Assembly: GCA_964649195.1 (NCBI GenBank)
Contig: CAZYPK010000077.1
Coordinates: forward strand, 1-23,499
Reading direction: 5' to 3'
From: JTS-RE9 sp964649195
GTDB taxonomy: Bacteria > Planctomycetota > Phycisphaerae > Phycisphaerales > Phycisphaeraceae
Length of the DNA stretch: 23,499 bases
Positions 1 through 9,600 of this stretch are shown here, piece after piece (position 1 is the first letter of the stretch; every line of letters begins with the position of its first letter). The notes under the pieces were generated by a model. It saw only the letters and a list, made by a program, of their open reading frames with translations, was not told the origin of the DNA and made no database searches. A program made the translations under genes and the position numbers.

Positions 1-66
1 ATAACCCCCGATGTACCGTGAACCAGGGATCGCGAAGCCGCAAGCGGCTTGGACGCGGGGGGTTAT
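1..66. repeat. Inverted repeat with internal hairpin at the window edge
   Basis: The outer arms ATAACCCCC (1-9) and GGGGGTTAT (58-66) are perfectly complementary. Inside them lies a second hairpin, AAGCCG (35-40) / CGGCTT (45-50), with loop CAAG. The core GCCGCAAGCGGC recurs inside ileS at 18484-18495. No thymine run follows, so a repeat element is more likely than an intrinsic terminator, but the upstream context is cut off. Confidence 0.45.
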
Positions 67-147
67 TCAGGAGTTCCAACAGGGTGTGTCAAGACGTTTT
101 CATCGGAAAATGATTGACACCCATGCAGGAGCAACTAGCCTGTGTGA

Positions 148-768
148 ATGGCTCGCTTCTTGTTCATCGCGATGATCGCTTTGGTCTTCACCGGTTGCGG
201 GGATGCCCGCTCGCCATCGTCTGCACGGATGCCTGTCCCCAAGTTCTCGGCTTTTCCCGGATTTGCAACCGAAGCGCAGAGGGATGTGGTCGTTCATTCC
301 ATTACGGCGCTGCGGGCGGCGCCGGAATATGGCACGTACCTGACCATTTCGGATCGCATCCACGACGATGCATGGCTTCAGTTGATTTACAGTGAGGACA
401 GGCGGCTCATTCTGGATGTCGTTTCACTCACACGAGGAAAGCCGGACGCCCCGCACCTTGCGGTTTACGATTTTATTGAAGGCCCCGTCGCCATCGAAAA
501 CGGCGTGGAGACGACCCTGCTTGCAAATGAACAGGTGCGGGAACTGCATCTGCTGCTGCGCGAGCGCCAGTTGACGCCGATGGTGGTTCACCTGGGCGCC
601 AAGGCCGAGGACGGCAGTTGGGAGGGGTACCATTGCTCGCAGCAGGCCGTGCTTGATTCGCTGTCCGATGAGCAGCTTGCGAATCTTGTCCTTGAAATCT
701 TCAGGCGGGTGCATCGACTGGAAAAATTGTCGGGGGTGGGTGTCGCAATCAACAACAACAGACCGTGA
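148..768 (+). CDS. Putative lipoprotein of unknown function
   Basis: This 206-residue protein begins with a short hydrophobic segment and a lipobox-like FTGC at residues 14-17 (MARFLFIAMIALVFTGCGD), so it is probably a lipoprotein with Cys17 as the lipidated residue. The mature part is soluble and mixed alpha/beta in appearance, ending in a charged helix (EQLANLVLEIFRRVHRLEKL). I recognise no catalytic motif or family. The ATG at 148 directly follows an in-frame TGA at 145-147, which fixes the longest ATG start, but the nearest AGGAG (126-130) is too far upstream to be a normal ribosome site. The gene stands alone, converges on rplU and is separated from it by a hairpin. The lipoprotein call comes from the N-terminus only. 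Confidence 0.7.
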   Translation: MARFLFIAMIALVFTGCGDARSPSSARMPVPKFSAFPGFATEAQRDVVVHSITALRAAPEYGTYLTISDRIHDDAWLQLIYSEDRRLILDVVSLTRGKPDAPHLAVYDFIEGPVAIENGVETTLLANEQVRELHLLLRERQLTPMVVHLGAKAEDGSWEGYHCSQQAVLDSLSDEQLANLVLEIFRRVHRLEKLSGVGVAINNNRP

Positions 769-834
769 ATCACGGATCATCGTGAAACCGGGGGGTGCCG
801 CGCGGCTCGGATGGCGTTTCCGCAGCGCAATGAA

Positions 835-860
835 AAACCCGAAGCACGTGCTTCGGGTTT
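835..860 (-). terminator. Intrinsic terminator of rplU
   Basis: This is a perfect 26-bp palindrome with arms AAACCCGAAGCAC and GTGCTTCGGGTTT, lying 26 bp past the rplU stop codon. Read on the minus strand the stem runs into TTTTTCA, as expected for a rho-independent terminator. It also sits downstream of the plus-strand lipoprotein gene, where it could act in both directions. Confidence 0.8.
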
Positions 861-885
861 GAAGAATGGATTCAATGAAAAGCGA

Positions 886-1209
886 TCAGCCCTGGATGGA
901 GGTCACCTTGACCTCGAGGTGGTCCTGGCGGTGGCCCTTGGTCCGCTTGTAGTTTTTGCGGCGGTTGAACTTGACGATGCGGACCTTCTCGCCGCGCTTT
1001 TCGCCGAGGATGTCCGCCGTGACCGAAGCACCGGCGACGTAGGGCCGGCCGATCTTGCCGGCGGCCTCGGAACCGTCGGTGCTGACCAGCACCACCTTGT
1101 CGAACGTGAGCGTGGCCTGCTCGGCGGCGAGTTCACGAAGGGAAACCTTGATGACATCGCCTTCCTTGACCTTGATCTGCGTGCCGCTGTCTTCGATGAT
1201 CGCGTACAT
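886..1209 (-). CDS. rplU: 50S ribosomal protein L21
   Basis: This 107-residue protein is a typical bL21, a 23S rRNA-binding protein of the large subunit. The N-terminus MYAIIEDSGTQIKVKEGD matches the conserved bL21 start, and the basic segment RRKNYKRTKGHRQDHLEVKVTSI matches its rRNA-binding C-terminus. The reading frame stays open upstream to 1332, but those residues come from a palindromic repeat, so the ATG at 1209 is chosen. In most bacteria rplU is followed by rpmA (L27). Here a terminator follows at once and the next gene faces the other way, so rplU is monocistronic. A sigma70-like promoter is visible at 1274-1301. Confidence 0.95.
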   Translation of the reverse strand: MYAIIEDSGTQIKVKEGDVIKVSLRELAAEQATLTFDKVVLVSTDGSEAAGKIGRPYVAGASVTADILGEKRGEKVRIVKFNRRKNYKRTKGHRQDHLEVKVTSIQG

Positions 1210-1273
1210 GGGAGTTCCCGTGTTGGTAGCTTGGAAACAGTAAAAATCGCGCCCCACCTGGAGCGAGCCGGGC

Positions 1274-1301
1274 AGTTTAACAGAATAAACCGGGGCGTCA
1301 A
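1274..1301 (-). promoter_or_regulatory. Predicted promoter of rplU
   Basis: On the minus strand TTGACG (1301-1296) is followed after 16 bp by TAAACT (1279-1274), a good match to sigma70-type -35 and -10 boxes. The leader to the rplU ATG would be about 60 nt. The first two bases of the -35 box belong to the edge of the adjoining palindromic repeat. Confidence 0.55.
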
Positions 1302-1345
1302 GGCACGGGAACTTCAGGCACGGGAACTTCAAGTTCCCGTGCCTT
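1300..1345. repeat. Palindromic repeat family A, copy 1
   Basis: A tandem direct repeat of AGGCACGGGAACTTC (1301-1315 and 1316-1330) is followed by the inverted copy AAGTTCCCGTGCCTT (1331-1345), giving a hairpin with 15-nt arms. Other copies lie at 3345-3375 and 6622-6656, where a G replaces the A in GGGAACTT. It sits between the divergent rplU and giant dehydrogenase genes. Confidence 0.85.
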
Positions 1346-1388
1346 GGCGGGTATGCTCATGTGTCCGATCCTTTCGAGAGGTCCCATC

Positions 1389-4300
1389 ATGCGAAGCATT
1401 CTTCTCGCACTGCTCGCCATCACCCTTGCTCGCACCACGCTTGCCGCCGAGCCTGCCAAGTCGCCCTACACCCGCGGCAACCGCCTGGCCTACCTCGATG
1501 AGATCAACCCCTATTACCCCCACCGCGATTTCGCCAGGCTCATCACCCCGCAATGGGTCGGCGAAAAAGGCGTCGAAGCCGTGGTCATTCTGTCCATCGA
1601 CGACATGCGCGATCCGGTGCGCTACGAGCAGTTTCTTCGCCCGATTCTCGATCGCCTGAAAAAAGTCGAAAACTCCCAAGGCAAAGCCCCGCTCTCCATC
1701 TTCGTCAACTCCGTCGATCCCAAGCATGCCCAGCTTCAGACCTGGCTCAAGGAGGGCCTGAGTTTTGAAGTCCACACCGTCACGCATCCCTGCCCCTGCC
1801 TGGGCGCAGGCGCTCCGCCGCAAGGTGACATTCATCGCGCCAAACAGACCTACGACGGCTGCGTCGATCTGCTTGCGTCCATTCCCAACTACAAAGGGCC
1901 GGTCGCGTTCCGTATGCCTTGCTGCGATTCGATGAACTCGGTCAGCCCGCGATTTTTTGCCGAGGTGATGAACAAGACCACGGCGAAGGGAAATTTTCTT
2001 TCGATCGATTCCTCCGTCTTCAACATTTTCACGAGTGATGATCCGGCTTTGCCGCGCGAGTTGGTGCTCGACAAAGATGCCGACGGCAAGCCGCGCGAAC
2101 GGTTCGCCAAATACACCCAGTTCCCCGGCTACATCAACACCATCGAAAACTATCCTTATCCCTATCTCATCGGCAACATGATCTGGCAGTTCCCCTGCGT
2201 CGTCCCCAGCGACTGGGAGGCCCAGCACCTGCACGGCAAAAACAATCCGAAAACCATCGAGGATTTGAAAGCCGCGCTCGACTGCACCGTCATCAAACAA
2301 GGCGTGTTCACGTTGTGTTTTCATCCGCACGGCTGGATCGCGGCGGAGCAGATCGTCGAGTTGATCGATCACGCGGAAAAGAAGCACGGCAACAAAGTGC
2401 GCTTCCTGAACTTTCAGGAGGCGCTGGAGCGGATTAATAAGAATTTGCTCGCGGGACAAGCGGTACGCAACGAGAAAGGATTAGACAACGGGGTGCGCGT
2501 CATCGATGTGAATGGCGATGGAGCAATCGACGCTTTGATTGGTTCGGAAACCCAGAAACAACTTCGTCTTTGGGACTCATCCGCCGGTGACTGGGCGAAA
2601 CAATTGCCGCTGACACAGCCGCTGTCTTTTTACTGGACGACCGACGAGGGTGAACGGTTCCACAGCGGCACTCGCATTGGGCTGCGCAGCGATGGCAAGG
2701 TCCTGGAGATGATCCAATATGACGGACCCACGGCAGCCTTCTGGCAATCCGATCGAAGAGGATTCAACCTGACGGTCGGCGGGCCTGCTGATCATCCTCA
2801 GCTCAAAGGCGTCCAGCTAAACGGCAAACCTGTGATCACTGGTGCGAATGGAACGCTGTTTCGAGACATCGACCGCGACGGTGAGTACGAAATCATTTAT
2901 GCCCGAGGCGGTGATCGCGGAATTTTCCGACGAACCAAAGACGAAGAAGTTTGGGAGAAGCTGCCGTACTCCTTCCCCGATGAAATCATGATTGCAACAA
3001 AGGACGGTCAGCCGACAGGCCTCTGTTTCGTTGATCTCAATGGCGATGGTCGTGACGATGTCGTCCAGTCCGGTCAGGAGGGGTTTCATGTCTATCTGTT
3101 TGCAAGCGACAAAACCGGCTGGGCAACACGAGTTGTCAGCGCAAAACGCGGCGACCCGACACCCGAAACCCGAAACCCGAAACCCGAACTTCCTCCCATC
3201 ATCCGCGCCGACGGGACCAACAACGGCTTCTTCGTCAAAGGCGACGCCCTCTACTGGCAGAACGAGGACACAGGCGGGAAGGAGCCGCACCACGTCAAGA
3301 AGATCACCTTCAAGGAGGTGCTCGCGCTCGCCGACTCCAAGCCCCAGGCACGGGAGCTTCAAGCTCCCGTGCCTGCGGCCCCCAATCACCCCTTCACCAC
3401 CGATCACGCGACTCCTCCGCCGCCGCGCTCGCCGGAGGCTTCGCGCGATTCGATCGTGCTCATCCCCGGCTTCCGTGCCGAGCTTGTCGCCGCCGAGCCG
3501 CTGGTGATGGACCCGATCGCCTTCGACTTCGGGCCTGATGGAAAACTGTGGGTCGTCGAGATGGGCGACTATCCTTCGGGCGTGCCAGATGCGGATGGAA
3601 AGATGAAACCCGCCGGCCGCGTCGTCTTTCTCGAAGACACCGACAACGACGGCAAGTACGACAAGCGCACCGTTTTCCTCGATGACCTGAACTTCCCCAC
3701 CTCCATCATGGTCTGGAACAAAGGCGTGCTCATCACCGCGGCCCCCGACATTTTTTATGCCGAGGACTCGACGCCTGACGATGCCGACCGCAAGGCCGAC
3801 AAGCGCATCACGCTCTTCACCGGCTTCAACGAAGGCAACCAACAGCACCGCGTCAACGGCCTGCGCTGGGGCATGGATGGCTGGGTGTATGTCGCCAACG
3901 GCGACAGCGGCGGGCGAATCGTTTCACTTTGGAAGGATGCCGACCAATCGACCCTCAACCGCGAGACTTTCGAGAAGTTCGGAAAGAACATCAATGGACG
4001 CGACCTGAGAATTCGTCCCTGGGAATGGGCGTCCTTCCAGACGCATTTCCATTTCGCCATCGCTTCGTCCGCGTTCCCTCCGCCTCTCTGGGAACTCGAT
4101 CCCCAATCCGGCCAATCCCAGTTCGGCCGCGACCGCGACGACTTCGGCAACTGGTTCGGCAGCAACAACCCCAACCCCGGCTGGCACTACGCGCTCGAAG
4201 ATCACTACCTTCGCCGCAACCCGCATGTCGCCGCTCCGAATCCGCGCGTCGATCTCACCGGCGATCGCACCATCTTTCCGATCAGCATCGTGTACTCGCC

Positions 4301-6602
4301 TTCGATTGAAAACCATCGCTTCACCCCCGGAACGCCGGGGCAATCGGCGGTTCATTCCTCCGCGTGCAGCCTGACCATCTACCGCGATGATCTCTACGGC
4401 GAAGCCTTCACCGGCAACGCCTTCGTCAGTGAACCCGTCCACAACCTTGTCCGCCGAATGGTCCTCAAGCCGCAAGGCGTCACCTTCCGCGCCGAGCGCG
4501 CCCCCGGCGAGGAGAAGCGCGAGTTCCTCGCCTCGACCGATCCCTGGTTCCGTCCGACGATGACCCGCACCGGCCCCGACGGCTGCCTGTGGATCGCGGA
4601 CATGTACCGGCAGACCATCGAGCATCCGCAATGGATTCCGCCCGACTGGCAGAAGACGCTCGACCTTCGCGCCGGCCACGACAAAGGCCGCATCTATCGC
4701 ATCGTGCCGGCGGAGACGAAGCCGCGCACACCGGTGCGGCTCGACAAGCTCGATGCGAAAGGCCTCGTCGCCGCGATGGATTCACCCAATGGCTGGCAGC
4801 GCGACATGGCGCAGATGATGTTGATGTGGCGACGGGCTTCCATCTCTGATCACAAGAAGCACAAGGAACTCATACAGGACCTCGCCATCATCGATCAAAG
4901 CACCCCCGCATGGACGCGGAAACTTCAGGAACTGGAGCGATTCCTGAACTTGGATGACGCCTATGCGGGGTTGAGCGCGTCAGCCTTGAACGCCGCCAAC
5001 CCCGCAGTGCGTGTTCAGTCTCTTAACACGCTCGCCATGCTCGAAATGATTTCGTTGAACGTCTTGACCAGGGCCGCGACCGATGCGCATCCACGGGTGC
5101 GCGAACACGTCGTACGCATCAGCGAGGCGTCTCGCGGCGTCCCGTGGAAGCTGTCCCCAAAGATCGATGAAGCGATCACTGCCGCGCTGCTGAATCTCGT
5201 TGACGATCCCGATATCCGCGTGCGTCAGCAGCTCGCCTATGTGCTGGGGGACTGGCTGTACTACGAAGAGTACCGCGAGCGGAAAACTTCGCCCGAGCCC
5301 CGCGCCGGCAAGGCCCTCGCCCAGCTTCTTCTCAAGGACGCAGACGATCCCTACATCGTCGCCGCGTGCATGAGTTCCATCCTGCCGCATCTGGACACCG
5401 TGACGCGGCACATCCTCGCGCAGCCCGGCGGTGTCGGCACGTATTCAAAAGTCGTCGCCCAACTGATCGACATCGCCGTCGCCGAAGACAGGTTCGACTT
5501 GCTGGGCGCGATGCTCGATGGCGTGACGCAGCCGCAAGGCGATCGATATCAGCCCTGGCAGTTCGCCTCGCTTTCGCGCCTGCTCGATGCGCTGGCGAAG
5601 AAGAAGGTGACGTTCGGCGCGATGCGTGGACAGGCCGGGACGAAGGGGAACCCCCGGCTGCTGACGGCGCTCGACCGCATCCCCAACGTCCTCACCGCCG
5701 CGCGGTCGGCCATCGTCGATGCTTCGCAGGATGAGTCGCTGCGCCTGGCGGCCATCGAGCTCTTCGCAAGGCAGGGCGGCGAGCATCGCGCCGCGACGTT
5801 CACCGCGGCGCTGGCGGATGTGAAATCCCCGCCCGCCGTGCAGCAGGGCGCCGCCGGGGCGATCCTGCGCCTGAACGATGACCGGGCGACGGCCCGCATG
5901 TTGGACGGCTGGAAGACCTACGGCCCCGCGCTTCGCAATGCGATCCTCGATGGCCTGCTGCGCAGCGACAAGGGCGTCGCGTTGCTGCTGGATGCGATGC
6001 AGGCGCAGGCCATCAGCCGGCATGACATCGACCTGCCTCGCAGGCAGCCGCTGCTTTCGCACAAGGATGCGGCGGTGCGCGAGCGGGCCGCGAAGCTGCT
6101 GGGCGGGGCGCCCGATGCGGATCGGCGGAAGGTGATCGATGCTTATGCCGGGGCGATGGCTGCGCTGCCGCGCGAAGCCGCGAGCGGCGATCGCTTGCGC
6201 GGCGAGCAGGTGTTTGCGAAGAACTGCGCGGTGTGTCACAAGCCCGCGACAGGCGACGCCATCGGGCCTGAACTCTCGAAGATTCTCGATGGTTCGCCGC
6301 AGGCGCTGCTCATCTCCATCCTCGATCCGAACCAGGCCGTCGAGTCGAAGTATGTGAACTACCTCGTCGAGACCAACGATGGCGAGAAGCACACCGGCAT
6401 CATCATGAGCGAGACCTCCACGGGCATCACGCTCGCATCCGTCGATGGCAAACAGCGGCAGATTCTTCGGCGCGACATCGCGGAGCTGCGCTCGACGGGC
6501 CTGTCGCTGATGCCGGCGGGACTCGAACAGGCGATCACCCCGGCGGACATGGCGGACCTCTTCGCCTACATCGCCTCGACAACCTTCAAACGCACCGAAT
6601 AA
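1389..6602 (+). CDS. Giant secreted fusion: polysaccharide deacetylase-like, FG-GAP, PVC-type dehydrogenase, cytochrome c
   Basis: The 1737-residue product starts with a signal peptide (MRSILLALLAITLARTTLAA). Residues about 45-350 resemble a NodB-type polysaccharide deacetylase, with the acidic pair D71-D72 (SIDD) and H129-x3-H133 (HTVTH) as likely metal ligands. Residues about 375-590 hold three FG-GAP/VCBS-like calcium loops (DVNGDGAID, DIDRDGEYE, DLNGDGRDD). From about residue 680 (RDSIVLIPGFRAELVAAEPL) a Pirellula/Verrucomicrobium-type membrane-bound dehydrogenase beta-propeller begins, followed by a HEAT-like helical stretch. The C-terminal haem-binding domain has C1613-AVC-H1617. The ATG at 1389 is preceded by GAGAGG. 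Proteins of this build are annotated as large multifunctional secreted proteins in planctomycetes; the substrate is unknown. Heptamer repeats (residues 589-600) and a palindrome (653-663) lie in frame in the linker between the two halves. Confidence 0.9.
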   Translation: MRSILLALLAITLARTTLAAEPAKSPYTRGNRLAYLDEINPYYPHRDFARLITPQWVGEKGVEAVVILSIDDMRDPVRYEQFLRPILDRLKKVENSQGKAPLSIFVNSVDPKHAQLQTWLKEGLSFEVHTVTHPCPCLGAGAPPQGDIHRAKQTYDGCVDLLASIPNYKGPVAFRMPCCDSMNSVSPRFFAEVMNKTTAKGNFLSIDSSVFNIFTSDDPALPRELVLDKDADGKPRERFAKYTQFPGYINTIENYPYPYLIGNMIWQFPCVVPSDWEAQHLHGKNNPKTIEDLKAALDCTVIKQGVFTLCFHPHGWIAAEQIVELIDHAEKKHGNKVRFLNFQEALERINKNLLAGQAVRNEKGLDNGVRVIDVNGDGAIDALIGSETQKQLRLWDSSAGDWAKQLPLTQPLSFYWTTDEGERFHSGTRIGLRSDGKVLEMIQYDGPTAAFWQSDRRGFNLTVGGPADHPQLKGVQLNGKPVITGANGTLFRDIDRDGEYEIIYARGGDRGIFRRTKDEEVWEKLPYSFPDEIMIATKDGQPTGLCFVDLNGDGRDDVVQSGQEGFHVYLFASDKTGWATRVVSAKRGDPTPETRNPKPELPPIIRADGTNNGFFVKGDALYWQNEDTGGKEPHHVKKITFKEVLALADSKPQARELQAPVPAAPNHPFTTDHATPPPPRSPEASRDSIVLIPGFRAELVAAEPLVMDPIAFDFGPDGKLWVVEMGDYPSGVPDADGKMKPAGRVVFLEDTDNDGKYDKRTVFLDDLNFPTSIMVWNKGVLITAAPDIFYAEDSTPDDADRKADKRITLFTGFNEGNQQHRVNGLRWGMDGWVYVANGDSGGRIVSLWKDADQSTLNRETFEKFGKNINGRDLRIRPWEWASFQTHFHFAIASSAFPPPLWELDPQSGQSQFGRDRDDFGNWFGSNNPNPGWHYALEDHYLRRNPHVAAPNPRVDLTGDRTIFPISIVYSPSIENHRFTPGTPGQSAVHSSACSLTIYRDDLYGEAFTGNAFVSEPVHNLVRRMVLKPQGVTFRAERAPGEEKREFLASTDPWFRPTMTRTGPDGCLWIADMYRQTIEHPQWIPPDWQKTLDLRAGHDKGRIYRIVPAETKPRTPVRLDKLDAKGLVAAMDSPNGWQRDMAQMMLMWRRASISDHKKHKELIQDLAIIDQSTPAWTRKLQELERFLNLDDAYAGLSASALNAANPAVRVQSLNTLAMLEMISLNVLTRAATDAHPRVREHVVRISEASRGVPWKLSPKIDEAITAALLNLVDDPDIRVRQQLAYVLGDWLYYEEYRERKTSPEPRAGKALAQLLLKDADDPYIVAACMSSILPHLDTVTRHILAQPGGVGTYSKVVAQLIDIAVAEDRFDLLGAMLDGVTQPQGDRYQPWQFASLSRLLDALAKKKVTFGAMRGQAGTKGNPRLLTALDRIPNVLTAARSAIVDASQDESLRLAAIELFARQGGEHRAATFTAALADVKSPPAVQQGAAGAILRLNDDRATARMLDGWKTYGPALRNAILDGLLRSDKGVALLLDAMQAQAISRHDIDLPRRQPLLSHKDAAVRERAAKLLGGAPDADRRKVIDAYAGAMAALPREAASGDRLRGEQVFAKNCAVCHKPATGDAIGPELSKILDGSPQALLISILDPNQAVESKYVNYLVETNDGEKHTGIIMSETSTGITLASVDGKQRQILRRDIAELRSTGLSLMPAGLEQAITPADMADLFAYIASTTFKRTE
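3154..3188. repeat. In-frame ACCCGAA heptamer array
   Basis: Four perfect tandem ACCCGAA units (3161-3188) are preceded by one near-unit, ACCCGAC (3154-3160). They are read in frame as PETRNPKPE inside the giant fusion protein, just after the FG-GAP region. The unit has no stop codon in any of its six frames. Confidence 0.85.
3345..3375. repeat. Palindromic repeat family A, copy 2 (inside a gene)
   Basis: The arms CAGGCACGGGAGCTT and AAGCTCCCGTGCCTG pair perfectly around a single C. The copy is read in frame as ARELQAPVP and lies at the junction between the deacetylase/FG-GAP half and the dehydrogenase half of the fusion protein. Confidence 0.9.
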
Positions 6603-6621
6603 AAGTCGGGCGCCTTGAGCC

Positions 6622-6656
6622 GCCAGGCACGGGAGCTTCAAGCTCCCGTGCCTGGC
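6622..6656. repeat. Palindromic repeat family A, copy 3 (between convergent genes)
   Basis: Perfect 17-nt arms (GCCAGGCACGGGAGCTT and its complement) surround one C. The copy lies between two convergent giant genes and provides the stop codon and last residues (GTGA) of the minus-strand gene. It might act as a bidirectional terminator, but no clear thymine run follows on either strand. Confidence 0.9.
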
Positions 6657-9600
6657 CTCGGCGCCAGCCGCAGCCCGCGCAGGTGCATCAGCTCGCCGGT
6701 GATCGGCCCGCCCGCCTTGAGCAGCACGCGCAGCCTGCCGCGGTTGAGCGTGACTTCACCCATGCGTTTCTGCCGGTAATCATCCTTCGTGCCGGTGGGT
6801 GTGATGTCGATCATTTGATTCGACCAGTCGCCTGATTCACCTTCGAAAATGACGATCGCCTTGTTGCCGGTCCACTTCGCATCGGCCGCGTAGTCGAACC
6901 AGATTTCGTATCTGCCGTCCGCCTCGACATCGATCGACCACGCCAGATAATCCTCGCGCCGGGTCCATGAGCCGATGTTGTTGTCCTCTTTTTCGTAGTC
7001 GATCTTCGAGCCGAACGGTTCGCCCTGCGTCACCGGCAGTGTGAACGCCCCGCCGCGATCGGCCTTGACGACGGCGGGCTTCATCGCCGCGATCACCCGT
7101 CGCGGCTGACTCGCGCCGATGACATAAGCGATCACGTCGGCCAGCCCCTGCCTGCCCAGCGATTGTTCGAGGCCTTCGGGCATGAGCGACAGGCCGCCGC
7201 TGCGCATCGAGTCGATGTGCGTGCGCAGGATCACCAGCCGACCGCCGTCGGCGCCGCCGAGGGTGACGCCGTTGGCGGTCTCGGCAAGGATGATGCCGGT
7301 GTAGGTCTCGCCTTCCTTCGTTTCGATGATGTAGTTGACGTAACGCGGATCGACGGCCTGATTCGGATCGAGGATCGCCGTGAGCATGGCCTGCGGCGAC
7401 CGGTCGGAGAGCGCGCCCAGGTCGGGACCAAAGCCTCTGCCGCCGCCGGAGATTTTGTGACAGGCGGCACAGGTTTTTTCAAAGAGGGTCTGGCCGCGCG
7501 AACCGTCGCCGGTCATGGTGAGGACATCGCGGTGGGATTCGAGGATGGCGGCGCGGTTGGAGGTGACGGGGGCGATGACCTTGGCGGCGAGTTCGCGGAT
7601 GGCGGGGGTTTTGTGCTGGAGCAGCAGTTGGCGCTGCGCGGGGGACAGCACGGTGATCGACAGCACATCCTTGCCAATATCCTCCAGCAGCGCCATGATC
7701 CATGCATCACGGCGAAGCAACAGGTCCACGAGCGCGGCGCGGACTTTCGGTGATGCGCCGCTCCACACGGTCGCGGGGATGTCGGAAGGTGACCACGCCT
7801 GACTCAACCGTCCCAATGCCGCGATGATGGCCAGATGCCAGTCGGCGGAGTCGTGGGATTTGAGTTCGCTCAGCAGCAGGCCGGCGCCGGCTTTTGCATC
7901 GGTGTTGCCGCGCCCGATCAGCTTGATGGCTTCGCCGCGCGTCGCTTCCTTCTTCTCCACCGCAATGCGGGCCGCTGTGAAGAGGGATGCAAGACCATCG
8001 ATGTGATGCCGATGCTCCGCCGGCAAGGATTCGCGCAGCTTCACGAGAGACGATTGCTTTCGATCGAGGGAAGTCAGCAGTGATGCCGTCATGCGAAACG
8101 CGAGGCGGGCTTCGTTGTTTTTGTGTCGCTTGACGATGGCGGCCATGACGCGGGCGATCCGCTTCGGATCGCCTTCGCCGACGGCGGTGGCGACGACACC
8201 GTCGAAGAACTCGTCGGGGATGACGCCGAAGCGCGAGGTCGTTTCGGTTTCGGCGAGACGGTCTTCATGACCTCTGGCGGAACTAAGCACGGCGGCGAGG
8301 ACAAAGGGATCGCGGAACTCCCCGGCAATCCGGGCAAGCGCCTTCCCCGCTTCGGGATGACGATAGTCCCCCAGCTTCTCCGCGACGCGCATCGCCATCG
8401 CCGGGTTGCCTTCGTGCTCGACAAACTCCATCCGACGCACCAGTGATTCCGAGGGCGGTTCATCCATCGGGGTGTAATGGCGAATGGCGGCCATCGCAAT
8501 CGCGGGAGCATCGTTTCGAAGATGCTCGTCCACATCAGCCTGATGCAGTTGACGCCGGATATGAAGCAGTGAAAGCGCGTGGAGCACGCCGGGATTCTTG
8601 CTGCCGATATTTCTTTCACGATACAGATGCAGAAGGTTCGTCGAATCCCGGGGGGCGCCCCATGTGAGCATCATGTGAGCCAGATCGCGCCGGTCACCGT
8701 TGGGGGAATCGAGTGCTGCGACCAGCTTTTCCATATCGAGCCGATCGAGACGCTCCGCGCTGCGAATCTTCGCATCCTTGCGAAAAACCCTGTAAATCCG
8801 CCCTTTTTCGCTCCCCTGCATCCAGTCCAACTTCTTGTTGAACTCCTTGGGCAGCCACTGCGGATGCTCGATCACGGCACGGTACATGTCGGCGATCCAC
8901 AGCGCACCATCGGGACCCGTGCGGGCGAATACCGGACGAAACCATTCATCGGTCGAGGCAAGGAACTCGCTCTGCTCTTCACCCTTGACGCGCTCGGCTT
9001 TGAAGGTGACGCCATCGGGAGAAAGCACGCGGCGGGTCACGAGGTTGTGTACCGGTTCGCAAACGAAAATGTTGTCCTTGAACTCCTTGATGAGCGAGTC
9101 ACGATAGACCGCGATGCCGCACGCGCTGGTGAAGCGGTTGGCCATGTAGGGCGCGTGCAGGCGATCGATCTTGCGGCCCAGGGGATAACAGGGCGGATTC
9201 TTCGGCATCACCAGATCGATGAACGGCTCAGGCGCGGCGACGTGCGGGTTGCGGCGGAGGTGATGATCCTCGAAGACGTAATGGATGATGAGCCTGCTGT
9301 TATCGACGCCGAACCAGTTGCCGTAGTCGTCGCGCACCCGGCCGAACTGCGAGACGCCGGAGGCGGGTTCGATCTCGCCGGTGTCGGGGCGGATGCGCAG
9401 GTCGCGGCCGCGGATGTCGAGGGTCTTGCCGGTTTTGGTCGATTTGATGACGCCGTGCGACCAGCCGTTGGCGCAGTAGATCCAGTTGTCGAGTCCCCAC
9501 TGAAGCCCGTTGACGCGAAGCTGCGGGTTGCCTTCGCCAAAGCCTGTGTAGAGGACTTCGCGCTTGTCGGCCTTGTGATTGTCATCCTTGGGCGTGCTGT

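Noticed and set aside
811..1659. Long plus-strand reading frame over rplU
   Set aside because: It is the antisense shadow of rplU followed by an out-of-frame run into the giant gene. The minus-strand L21 protein is unmistakable.
1389..6602. Assembly chimera of two genes
   Set aside because: The reading frame is continuous through the palindrome and planctomycetes are known to carry similar multifunctional secreted proteins, so a real fusion is more likely. Read support should still be checked.
5445..6641. 398-codon minus-strand reading frame
   Set aside because: It is antisense to the HEAT and cytochrome region of the giant fusion gene, and its first codons are simply the family A palindrome.
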